NCBI GenBank assembly: GCA_029204225.1
Contig: CM055102.1
Location: 40,741,631-40,805,630, forward strand
From: Diphasiastrum complanatum
Lineage: Eukaryota; Streptophyta; Lycopodiopsida; Lycopodiales; Lycopodiaceae
Direction of reading: 5' to 3'
Length of the DNA: 64,000 bases
The stretch's first letter is position 1; every line of letters starts with the position of its first letter. Under the pieces are notes generated by a model. It had not been told where the DNA came from, did no database searches, and saw only the letters and a list, made by a program, of their open reading frames with translations. The position numbers and the translations under genes were made by a program. This document shows positions 12,801 to 25,419 of the stretch, piece after piece.

Positions 12801-15800
12801 CTTCACCATCAAAACCTTGATACTCTGCACATGAGAAGAACTGATAAAATTGTGAGTGAAATTGGAATCAAATAGTACATTCAAAGAACATGTCTTGTCA
12901 AGATCTTGGTATATCGAATTTTTGCTCGTATCAACTTAAAACTCTTTTAAGCTGGTTCTCAATTCAAAGCTAATGTTAAATCTAAACTTATCACCTCTAG
13001 TAAAGTTCTACTCATTAGATTTTGACAAAATTAGTTTGACCTCTATTCTTAGAGAGCCTGAACTTATGAATGCTCTTCCTCCATGTTTGAAGAAAATTTG
13101 GAATCATCCGGTGGTTGCTTGGAAATATGTTGAAACTTTAGGAGATAAAGCCTTCAATCATGTTGATATTGGTTGGAATCTTAGAAATGGAAAGTTGTCT
13201 ATCCTAAGTCACCCTTCTTCTTGTGGTGACTCCTTTTACCAACCCTAAGATCACTTGAAGAGGAACCACACACACAACAGTATGGGTTCTGGCCAGATCC
13301 ACCCAACCAGTGCCTAATAAACGGTTAGACACATGTCTATCACAAGAGGCTACAATAGCTAGAGCATAAAAGCACTCGATCGATCGTTGATACAACACAA
13401 TAGCCCTAAAGTGGGGGATGAGGGTATAGATATACTTTCCCAAACCCTGGTCCTCGTAAGACATGCGAATTCTCCTTTCAGGATCATTCTCTTCCTTGCA
13501 TAGCTATAGTACCTAATACAGACATTCACTACAACCATTCTTGCATGAGGGGTCAATTTTGGACTAAGGGCTACCTTAAAAAATAGTCCAAGCCTAAAAC
13601 CAGCTATACACATTCAGGGGCATAACACTTGATCTGACATAATCTGATGCCATTGTACAAGCAGAGATGTTAGTTGACTAACTACTCTAAAACCAGTGCA
13701 AGGGCTCTTGAAAAACTTGGATGCCCTATTCTTTGCACATCATGAGATAGCCATATTCAAGATCTATGAATGTAACAGATTTAGGGTAGAAGACAATTTG
13801 ACCTATGTAAGGAAGTAAATTGGTTTTTTTTCAACCACTGGGGATGAGAATGTAGAGTTTTACCTTTACGCAATGTTGTGGCAATACTAAAGTGTCATGA
13901 GAATCCATCAATTTACATTTTGGTGAGTTGATTTGGAAGAATTTTAGTTATCATTTGTAATTGTTGTGTTGCTTTAGCCTTCCACGACAAATGACCCTAA
14001 ACGATTTTACATAAAATATAGAGTACTTGCCATTAATCTCGTAGTCAACTTCGTAAATATGCTATAGTGTGCCAACATAGTCTAGGTCACTTGAAATGAC
14101 ATTCCCTCTCTCGCACTAGAACAATTCTCTTGTTGAAAATTCGCCATTACCACAATCAAATGTACGTCGCTTGTTGTCAACTCTTTCGACACGATAGCAG
14201 TGCCCATATGCCCACATAGCAGTATAGGATTTGTACCTACCGAGTTTATGTTTTATTTCCATATGAAACTCTTGAATACGCTTTGCCCGCCAAGCTTTTT
14301 GGCCTTTCAAATCTAGTTGGTCATGTTAACACTTCAAAGTATCGTGCTTCATAAAAACAATAAACTTAACAACATATAAGTATTGATGCTCTGCCTTTAT
14401 AGCATATATACAAGGATATATATACATATCATGAGTTGGCTAATCCATTTCAGGTTTCTCAAACTTTATACTCAAAAGGGCTATAGGCTCAACACAATAC
14501 CTATAGGAGTCTCTTTTCAATACAAATGGTTCACTTAATTCCGATATTGCAACATAGGGGAAGTAGCATTTCATGCTTGAGCCAAGCAAACGTTTTTTGC
14601 TTGGGACCCTGTTACGAGCTCGTAACCAGTGCCGAACCCTAGAGAACACAGATAGGTCAGATACCACAGTCAGGGTCGTGTCCAGCGTACATGACCAACA
14701 GGGCAAGACAGTGTGAGTAGTGTGCCCCAGCACGGTCCATAGCCATGGCGGGCCTAACACAGCCTAGGGACCCTGTCAGCAGGATAGGGCCCCCAGTTGG
14801 GTCCCGACGTGCAGTCGGCCACGTCAGTGCCACGTGGCCGACACTTGGCAGTAGCATGCTACCAGTCCTCACACTGGGCTAGGAGGGGCTTACTCTATAT
14901 CAGGGAGTAGGCAAGGTTGGGTGGATCAGTTAGTGTTTGCCCTACTGTGGTGTTAGGATCTATTACACTGGTATCAGAGCCATCTCCATCCTAGGGAGTT
15001 TAGGACAGCAGTAGAGAAAGCTATCAGAAGATAGGAAGTGTTTCTCAGATTCTCAGAGAGGAATAGAGGAGGAGGATCGCTGTAGGAGCAGCCTTCAAAC
15101 TTCTGATTTCCACTGAGAAATCACAGTAGCAAGGAGTCAGATTCCAAGTGTAGGTAACTCGCTGAAAAAACAGCTGTTTCTCACTGACTTCAGAGGATTC
15201 TTCGTAGTTTTCCCAGCGAAATTAGAGTAGGAAGAAGCCAGCACCTCCATCGCTGTACAGTCAGAGACCTACATCCGATTTCCGGGGAAAAAGTTACTGG
15301 TTTTCAGCGAGTTGGAAGCCAAAAAAGAGGAGCAGGGCCAGCGCTGCCAGTGCTTCTGAAAATCTGGTTTTTCAACAAGTTTTTGGGCCCCAACGTCAGA
15401 GATTTGGAGCAAGAGGATTTCTACCAGATCAGCGAGTAGGAGACTTCTGAAATTTCAGAACTCAGAAGGGTTTTTGGACTTCAGATTTGCCTTTTTGTGG
15501 ACAAGTTGGATTGCAATCAGACCAGCGAGCTACTATCCTCAAAAAACCGGGAAATTTAGTACCGTTTTGAAGCCTCAAACTGGCATTTTTCGGAACAGCA
15601 GGTCTGAAATTTTGGGGAAAAGAGCTGAAAGGGTTCCTCTTCATTCTTTCTTTGGAAGTACAGTCCTCAGAAACAGCTAAGTCATCTTTCCTTTCCCTTG
15701 TACAGTTGTAAATTAGTCTTTTAGACTTTTTTCCTTCAGAAGTTAAGGTAGCTCTCTTTCAGTTTCGAAGATGACCACTCCTCAGGGACCTGATCAACCC

Positions 15801-18800
15801 CAGGAGAGAGGCTTCGACGAACTTGAAACAGAAGCCTTGGCTTACAGAAAAGGGAAGGAACCCATGGAAGTAGAAGAACAGGAACAGTTCGCCGAAGAAC
15901 TCGACGAACTAGTTACCAAGGAGCAGTTCCTCCAATTGGTAACAGAAGTGGATGAACTGAAGCTGGCATTAGCCAATTTCAAGTCCAGTGTGGACGACTC
16001 GTTCGCTGAACTCAAAAACTTGATTTTGAGCTCCGCGAAAGGAAGCCTTCCCTCCACTTCTCAATTATCCCCTTCTCCACTTCCATCAGTTTCGGGTGAG
16101 ACTTTACGGTCTCACCCCAGTGTTTTTAAAGATTTAAAGCCTCCTACTTTTAATGGGGAAGAGAAGGATAGAAATGCAGATATTCTACAAACCTTCCTCA
16201 GCAAATGGAAGAACATTCATGCTCTTAAACAGACCCCTGACCATTTGCAAGCAATTGAGGCCAGTCTTTCTTTAGGGCCTATGGCCTATAAGTGGTGGTT
16301 AAATCTCCAGGAGACTGGGCAGACTCCCCGGTCATGGAAAGCTTTTGAAGAAGCTTTCCTAAGAGAATTTCTACCAGAGAATGAACTTGATAGAGCCTGG
16401 GAAGCCTGGGAAAGAACAGTAATGGACAAGTCCCTCATCCAATATATCTCGCAGTATCGAGAGGCAATTTTAAAGATTAAAAATATGGATGACTATCAAA
16501 AAATCAGGGGATTTGTCCGTGGCCTCAAAGATGAATATAAAGTAGAGGTCCAGAGAAACTCGCCTACTACCCTTGAGCAAGCTCTCAGATATGCTCAAAT
16601 CTATGATGATTCAGTGGGTAGGAAGAGAGCGAGACAGCAACCACTTTCTGAGCAGCTTCCTCAGAAAGACTTTCAATTTAAAAAGAAATTTTTAAAAAGA
16701 AAGAAAGAAGATAAATTTAAAGGTGAAGCTCCTCAGAAACGCCCTTCACTCATACAGCCCTTAAAACCAGATGATTTTGAGAAAGCCAAACAGGAACGTT
16801 TGTGCTTTGTGTGTATGGGCAAGGGACACACAGTCAGACAGTGTCCCAAGGGGCCTTTCACTAAAAAAGATAAAAAACAAGTTCATCTTGTTCAGACTGT
16901 ATGTTTCCCCAGTAACTCGGCAGCTTCCGAGATCAAAGTGTATCATGAAGATCATGAACACTGTTGCCAGCTGACCTCTGCAATGCTAGCGAGACCCTTC
17001 AGCTTTGGGCCGCATGACCTAGTACGTATGCATGGGAAAGTTGGTAACCAGTCAGTAAGAGTCATGGTTGATGATGGGGCAACCCATAATTTCATCAACC
17101 ACACCCTGGTTAAAAAGCTTAAACTACCAGAAGTACCTAGTCAGCATAGGTACATAGTTTCATTAGCTAAGGGTGAAGATAAAAAAATATGGGAAACTAT
17201 GGTAAGTAAGTTAAATCTTGGTATTCAGGGGTACCAAGATCAAATAAACTTTCAGATAATGCACCTGGATCGAACAGACATTGTTCTCGGGAGAGATTGG
17301 CTCTACAGTTTAGGACCTTCCCTCCACAGAAACTATCAGGAGAACACCCTCAGCTTTCAGTATAAAGGCCGAGAGATCCAGTTGCATGGGGAGCATGATG
17401 TTCCCAACAGCCCTATGGTCTGCAGTTCAGAGCTCTGTCAGCTAATCGGAGACGAAGACCATCAGGTATTCTTATGTGACTTTCAGTTTATTCCTGAAGT
17501 TTCTATTTCCAGTTCTATTCAGCAGAAAATCAGTAAATTAGAAACTTTATTGTCTAAATTTAAAGATATTTTTCCTGAAGATTTGCCACATGGTTTACCA
17601 CCTAGCAGAGAGGTAGATCATGTAATAAACCTAGTACCAGGTACAGCACCTGTTTCTAAACCTCCGTATCGGGTCAGCCGAACAGAGGATGAAGAAATAA
17701 CTAGGCAGTTAACAGACTATCTTGGGAAAGGCCAAATTCAGACCAGTAGTTCACCATGGGCCTCACCAGTCCTATTGGTGAAAAAGAAAGAGGGGTCTAT
17801 GCGTCTTTGCGTAGATTACAGAGCCCTCAATAAAGTCACAATTAAGAATAAATACCCTATGCCTCGAGCAGACGAGTTGTTTGATCAACTCGACGGGGCT
17901 AAGTTTTTCAGCAAAATAGACCTCAGATCGGGATATCATCAAGTCCGTATAAAATCGGAAGATGTCTCGAAAACAGCTTTTAGGACTCGTCACGGTCATT
18001 ATGAGTTTAAGGTGATGCCATTTGGGCTCACAAATGCTCCAGCTACCTTTATGACCTTGATGAACAGTGTCCTCAGACCATACTTGGGTAAGTTTGTAGT
18101 CGTATTTTTAGATGACATCCTCGTCTACAGCAAAACGAGGAAGGAGCATCTAAAACACCTCAGAAAGGTGTTTCGACTGCTCAGAAAGCATAAGCTTTAT
18201 GCTAAACAATCCAAGTGTGAATTCTTCGTTGAAGAAGTAGCATATTTGGGTCACATTATCTCTTCAGATGGGATTAAGATGGACCCAAATAAGGTTAAAG
18301 CCATACTCAGTTGGCTGAGACCTCAGAATATTTTGGAACTTCAAATCTTTCTTGGTCTGGCGGGATATTACAGACGATTTGTCAAGGAATATGCTCAGAT
18401 AGCAGTCCCTATGACAAATCTCCTTAAGGGGAAGGAAAAGGAGTTCATTTGGGAGTCCGCACAACAGGAGAGCTTTGATGCTCTCAAAACAGCCTTAGCT
18501 ACAGCACCAGTTTTAAAGGTCGTCGACCCCAATCAGCCATTTGTGGTCGAAACAGATGCTAGCGACTTTGCAGTAGGTGCTGTGCTAACTCAGGGTGGAC
18601 GACCAGTTGCGTTCGAGAGTAAAAAACTCGAGCCAGCACAGACTAGGTATAGTGCCTATGAAAAGGAACTCTTTTCTATAGTCCATGCCCTTAAGAATTG
18701 GAGGCATTATTTGTATGGTGCCAACTTTGAGGTCCTGACAGACCATGAGAGTCTCAGATACCTTTGCAATCAACCTGAGCTTAGAGGTCGGAAAGCTCGT

Positions 18801-21800
18801 TGGGCAGAGTTGATGCAAGAGTTTGACATGTCTATCAGATATAGGCGCGGAAAATTCAATACAGTAGCAGATGCCCTTAGCAGAATGCCTATGATAAACG
18901 AGCTGAGTTTTACTCAGATTCGTAATGAGTTACTCGAGTCCTTGAGAGGGAAATGCCAGCATGATGCATTCTTCTCTATTATCTGGAACTCAGTCCAGAA
19001 CAGACAGTTACAGACTCCAGAACTAGTTCCCGGGGCTGGTGCCAGTTCATCCAAGAATACGGCAGCTTCCGTTGAGGATGATAATGAGTCCGAGTATACG
19101 TCGTCAGATGACGTTGAGGATTCTGAGCCTGTATCACCCAAGCAAACCCCAGTTGACTCAAGGATTCAAATGGAAACAGTATTCCATTCAGGATGAGTAC
19201 TTGCTCTATAGAGATAGAGTATGTGTCCCCAATTCAGAGGATTATAGGCAGCAGGTCCTATATGAATGTCATGACAATCCTAGCGCGGGACACCCAGGCA
19301 TACAGAAGACCTATGAGCTTCTTCGTAGGCAATTTTTCTGGCCCAGTATGAAAAAGGACGTCCACCAGTATGTAACCAGTTGCCAGAAATGTCAAGTAAA
19401 TAAAGCAGAGCGTTTAAAGGCAGGAGGGTTGTTGCATCCCTTAGAAATACCAGCTGGTAAATGGGAGAGTATCTCCATGGATTTTATAGTAGGCCTGCCT
19501 AAAACCCAAAAGGGTAATGACGCTATATGGGTCACAGTTGACCGTCTGACCAAAATGGCTCATTTTATTCCGACCAAAACAACCGTTAGAGCTCCAGAGT
19601 TAGCGAGGTTGTTTGTAGACGGGCTATTTAAATTGTACGGTCTACCTTCCGGCATAGTCAGCGACCGGGACAGTAAGTTTACTGGAAATTTTTGGAAGGC
19701 AGTATTCCATCATCTCCATACTAAACTTAATATGAGTACCACCGACCATCCACAGACGGACGGTCAAACAGAAAGGGTAAATCAAGTGCTGGAGGATATG
19801 CTTCGTGCATACGTCAGCAAGAGGCAGACTAATTGGGAGGAGTATCTCTCGATATTAGAGTTTGCTTACAACAGTACCAAACATTCAGCTACGGGATACA
19901 GCCCATTTATGCTGATGTACGGTTTTCAGCCACGCTCACCCACAGCTGTAGGGTTTAAACAAGAAAAAGTTGAAGCAGCCAGAAACTTTTTAGAAGACCT
20001 AAACCAGATGATAGAACATGCTAAGCGTAGCATTAGACAATCCCAGGATCGAGCCAGGCATTATGCAGATCCACACAGACGGGATGTGCAGTTCTCCACC
20101 GGTGAGAGAGTCTACTTGAGAGTCCCAGTTGACTCTAAAACCCTCAAACCAGGAGTGTGTGCTAAGTTGTCTCCAAGGTATTGTGGTCCCTTTACCATCA
20201 GTAGGAGACTAGGCGAGGTCACCTATGAACTAGAACTCCCACACAGCAGTAAGGTTTTTCCAGTTTTTCATGTAAGTCAGTTACGAAAAGCCTTAACCAG
20301 ATCAGATAATCTGGTAGGGGACAGTGTTCTAGTTCTCCCATTGGATCCTCAACAACCTCCACATGAACCAGAGGAAATTCTTGATAGTAGAGAGACGCAG
20401 ACTCGTCATACTCTATACCGAGAATATCTGGTTAAGTGGAATGATCAGCCTGTTGAGAATGCCACTTGGGAAAGAGGCAGCGTCCTTCGCAAGATTTTTC
20501 CAGACTTTGTCTTAGAGGACCAAGACGGTTCTTAAGGGGGAGGGAGTGTTACGAGCTCGTAACCAGTGCCGAACCCTAGAGAACACAGATAGGTCAGATA
20601 CCACAGTCAGGGTCGTGTCCAGCGTACATGACCAACAGGGCAAGACAGTGTGAGTAGTGTGCCCCAGCACGGTCCATAGCCATGGCGGGCCTAACACAGC
20701 CTAGGGACCCTGTCAGCAGGATAGGGCCCCCAGTTGGGTCCCGACGTGCAGTCGGCCACGTCAGTGCCACGTGGCCGACACTTGGCAGTAGCATGCTACC
20801 AGTCCTCACACTGGGCTAGGAGGGGCTTACTCTATATCAGGGAGTAGGCAAGGTTGGGTGGATCAGTTAGTGTTTGCCCTACTGTGGTGTTAGGATCTAT
20901 TACAGACCCCCCCCCCCCCCATGCATCTTTGAATAGTCCATTCTTAGACCTTCCTTTTGTGGCATCTGTTAAAGGTGTTGCTATATGTGGGAATCCCTTA
21001 CCAGTTGACCATCCCAAAGAACGACTTCATATCTCTTATGCTATGAGGTGTGTCCCATTCAAGAACAACCTCCACCTTCCTTGGATCTACCACAGTTGAT
21101 CCTTCTAGATTAGATGCCCGAGACATTACATCTCCTGCATAAGGATCCTAGACGTTGATTTCTTAGCATGCAATTTGTGTCCCATAAGAGCTATAACACT
21201 ATTTGCAAATGCGAGTCATGTTCAACCAATGACTCACGAAAATGAGAATGTCTACCAAGCATATGACTACAAACTTTCCAAGGTAGGTAGCTTTCAAAAA
21301 ATCAAAACTTTCTATTTGAACTATCATCACTTCATGCAAAAAGTTAATTGTTTTAAGGACTAAGTTTTTGTGGAGGTAAGCACCAATAGTGAGAGAACCA
21401 TCAACCATGGAACCATGAAAAACACCAAAGAAGTTAGCAGGAACATCGACCATAACGGAATCAAGAGAAGGAGATATAGAGACCAATGTAAAAGATGCTG
21501 CACCAACCACTGAACTAGGAGGGATATCTGAAGTATGCGTAGGAGCAATAGTAGAAATACCATCAAGGTATGCGGCGTTAGTATCAATGGAACCAGGAAT
21601 GACCACTGAACATGGTATCTGTGAATCAAGGCATATAGGCACAAGGCACTCAGCAACATCCTGTAGATTTGGAGCAACATCAACCTGTAAAGCTAGAGCA
21701 ACACCAAGATACTCAGCATCAAGTCGATCACTATACAAGAAGACTCAACAGGTATCGATATGTGTGACTCAATCTCAATAGAACTATGACTCGACAATAG

Positions 21801-24800
21801 GACTATGTGACGCGACAATAGGACTATATGTTTCGACAGTAGGACTATGTGACTCTATCACTATCTCAGGACTATGTGAAAACTCAACCTCACATGCTGA
21901 AGTAACGCAAAAAGAGTGGTAGCAAATAGAAGATCTTCTAAAAATATGCCCCATATCAGAGCAGGATGAGTGCGACGATAGATGGAAGACCAAACTTTTG
22001 CATGGCCATCTAACCACAAAGAAGCCATCATGATTTTCATAACATCTGAACATGAATAAGTGAAAAAATAATCCTCAAAATTATTCACCCAGTTGGTGAA
22101 TTTGACAATGCCACAAGATGTAGAGGAAAAACCGAAATACTTAGGAAAAGAGAAATATGTCATCATTTTGTCGTTTTTTTTTTAACAAAACGGAAAACGA
22201 ATAAAGAAAATGGAATCAAAACTGGAAAATGTAAAGCGTTAAGGAAAATGAATAGGAAATGTGACGAATGATCCAATGGTAGTAGAAAGCCAACAAACAG
22301 TAGGTGGTGAAGGGGCTGCTGAAAAGTGGCGGCTCAATGTGGAGCAGTAGGGCGTTGGACAGCCACAAAGAAAATTCACAAATGGGTTGAAGGTGGTGAA
22401 GTAGGGCACGACTTCAAAGTGTAATATCTCGAGAATGAGACATCTGTTTGGCAAACCGTAAAGTGCAATGAACTTCTTGAAAAACAAAGAATGTAAAGAT
22501 CCAAAAACAGAATCTTTTAGAACAGAAAACAGAATATTCCAATTTGACCAAGGTTTGACTTTTCAAAACCTTCATTTCTAAAAGGTAAAATATGGATACA
22601 AAATGGACCTTAATAATCAAGGAACGATAGGAAAGAACAAGATCCAATCACATATGCAAAAAGAACAACTAGACAAAATGAAAAGTAAAAAGAATACCCC
22701 TTTGGAAAACTTTGCAAGATCTTTGGATATAGTCCTCCGTTTGACATGAAACCTGGATCAATAGTCTTGTCTCAGCCTAGCACCCTTATCCATACGATTA
22801 TTTTGAACTTCTTTCGCAAAAAAGGATGAAAAAAATGAGTTTTTCCAAAAAACTAAAAATTAGGATCATCATAGGTGTAGACTTGCTACGACATCAATGC
22901 AACTTACAAAACATAAGTCCGATGACAAACAAAGAAGTTATGACAAAAAATGTGAAACAAAATTTCTATAGAGAAAAAAACAGCTAGAGAGAGAAAAACG
23001 GCCAGAAAACTGTCTAGAGAGAGAGAGAGATGAAGAGAGAAAAGAGATAGTAGATCTCAGTCCTTCAATGCAAATCCTTAAACCTACAAAGAAAATCACA
23101 AAAGCAAACATAAGATCCAAAAACCTGCAAAGAAACCATAAAACAAAAAAAAACACTCCCAATCGCTCAGGAAAGTGCTCTGATACCACGTTATGAACAA
23201 ATTCACATTTTGATATTAATGATGCATAAAAGACAGCATTCTCTAACTAAGAAACTGTATGAATATCAATGGCCGCCGATAGCTCAGGCAGATCTCCAAA
23301 ATAGTACAACTCCCCTACAAGAAGCCCAAGACTCAAAATGATCAAAGCTACTAAATGACCAGCCTTAGTGATTATTTATAGTGGACAAAACCTACCTCCC
23401 CTTCATATAGAAATGGAGGGAAGGTGAAATTCAAAAATTAGGGCCAAAATTAAAAAACCATGTAAAAATGATGTTTCTAGGCCTGTCACATGTAATATAA
23501 CTGCGTGTCCAAAAGTACTGTAAAAAATAGAGAAGGATGGACTATAATGTATGTCCATAACATTATCCATGCTTTCTAGGAACGTACAAGCTCGAGTCTT
23601 ACTTTAATATGTGTATTAACTAGAACCGGTAATTGTAACAAATTACATGCTACTTGAACTAAATATAAATACATTAGCTAGTACGGTCACCCAATGGTAT
23701 TAGGGCAAATCCATGCCATACTAATCCATGTGATTGTCAAGACTGTTGTGCAAATCCTTGCATTCAAGAGTACTTGAGCCAAGAACCTAATGTCAAACCC
23801 CAGTGTGTGCTTAGCTTAGCTTTTAATAAAATAAAAACGGGTCGGGGTTGGTTGAGGAGTTACGAGTAAATGACATAGTGAGATAGGGTAGAATATTAGA
23901 CAAAGTGTGGTGTTTTAAGAGTTTATTGAGAAAGTTGCCTTGTAACCTTACCTCAATATCAAAATGCACTTGGGTATGGAAGCTCATACCTGAATAGTAG
24001 TAGGTAAGCTCTCTTGTGATGATGTCATGGTTTGCCTTCACCTTTATGTTTTTCTTGAAGTTCATAAAACGAAAAAACGTTTGAGTCTTCTTTAAGAGGA
24101 TATACAACAAGTCTAGACATCTTATGGAGTATAGAGCCAGGTATTATGTTATCGTATCCTAGTAAGCAATTGGAAAGATAAGACATTTGCAAGAGTATCG
24201 TATTAACTTCGTATAATGATGAACAAGGAGTAATTGGCAAAGCCTTTCGTGTTTAAGTGTAATACCTATCTCCAAAGTACTATCGGAAAAATGAATGTAA
24301 AGTCAATAGCCTGGTGCAACCGATCAATCGGCTGAAAAGAGTAGAAGGATTAGTGAAAAGGATTCAATTGAACCTCTACATTATAAGCATTTGAAAGGAT
24401 TGCACACTGCCGACTACATGTAGCAAACATATTGCTGATTGTGTAGCAATCTTTGTCAATCAAAATGTCATTCATTAAGCAAGACAAAGAGTATTTAAGG
24501 AGCAGATTGGTGATGATCTACTATGCATAAATTTTCATTGAAACCAATTTTTTTTTGTAGTACTGGTCGCGGCCAGTGGCCGCTAATGGACGACTGTCCA
24601 TCGCTGAAAACCAACACTATAATGTCCGTTTTTATCCGCGATTCCAACAGCGGTTCACCATCGCTGGAAAACAGGCGTTCATAGCTGAAAACAACATATT
24701 GAATGTGTTTTTCTTACATAGAGTAATCGTGGAAAAAGAAGCATTTGATGAGCTAAATAGCTAGCGCACCTCCATCTAAAAGGAGGGCGACCAAAAGCAG

Positions 24801-25373
24801 GAAAGTGATGACAAAAAAATTCATCTTCTTCTTAGTAAGTCAGTGATGGTCTGCAAGGAAGCCAGATCGCTGTGTATCTCAAGAGAAAATAGCTCTTTAG
24901 TCTACAAAAATACACTCTTTTCATGAAACAAAAGAGAGAGAGAGCTAAGTGATAAAGCTCTTACCTTAACAAGATGTCGTGAAGTCGCTTTTCGTTAGGG
25001 CACCACCCAATGCCAGGAGTGTCGCTTGACAAAGAGAGGAAGAGAGTAGAGAAAAGAGAAGGAGACGAGAAGAGAGGATGGAGGAAGAGAGGCTATACTT
25101 ATGATGTCACGTATAAATAGGCTTTGCTTCCTCCTATTAGGTCAGTAGAGGTGGCTTGTAGAAGAAGCCTTTTGGTAGCTTGTGGAAGAAGTCAACATTT
25201 CTGTTTGTTGAATCATTATGCTTCTGATCTCGACCATTGAATGTGAACCATATGAAACTTAAAGAGATATTTAAGTAAGAAACTGATTTTTTAGCAAACT
25301 TCGAAGCTTTGATCGTAAGTGCCGTAAAAAATTTTAGTACAGGTAGAGTGGGATAAAAGTAGATACTATCCAT

Positions 25374-25419
<46 letters not shown>

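Larger units (their letters stand above)
14610..20904 (+). mobile_element. Complete young Ty3/gypsy chromovirus, copy 1
   Basis: A 6295-bp element with 358-bp LTRs at both ends, a GACCC duplication, a primer-binding site (14969-14980), an 803-bp leader, gag-pol coding sequence and a polypurine tract (20534-20546). By eye the two LTRs show no difference, so insertion was very recent. The order Gag, protease, reverse transcriptase, RNase H, integrase, chromodomain places it among plant chromoviruses. It sits in intron 1 of the channel gene, in the same orientation as the gene, inside an older gypsy remnant. A frameshift at about 19152 separates integrase from the rest, so despite its youth it is not autonomous as read. 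A second, older copy of the family is at 30038-36379. Confidence 0.95.

Noticed and set aside
12973-13248. A 91-codon + strand frame.
   Set aside because: No recognisable motif and surrounded by decayed retroelement DNA; not supported as a gene.
13940-14110. A - strand translation ([23 protein letters not shown]) slightly like a CACTA transposase block.
   Set aside because: Too short, with a stop inside and no terminal repeats; likelier to be chance or gypsy-derived.
14657-14872. A 71-codon frame on the - strand that recurs in all four young-family LTRs (also 20594-20809, 30119-30334, 36117-36332).
   Set aside because: It recurs because the LTR recurs. It is antisense to the element, GC-rich and without any motif, so a coding role is not supported.
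19039-19149. The first 37 codons of the open frame that leads into the copy 1 integrase.
   Set aside because: They are the RNase H-integrase linker read in the wrong frame; the real integrase sequence begins near 19150.
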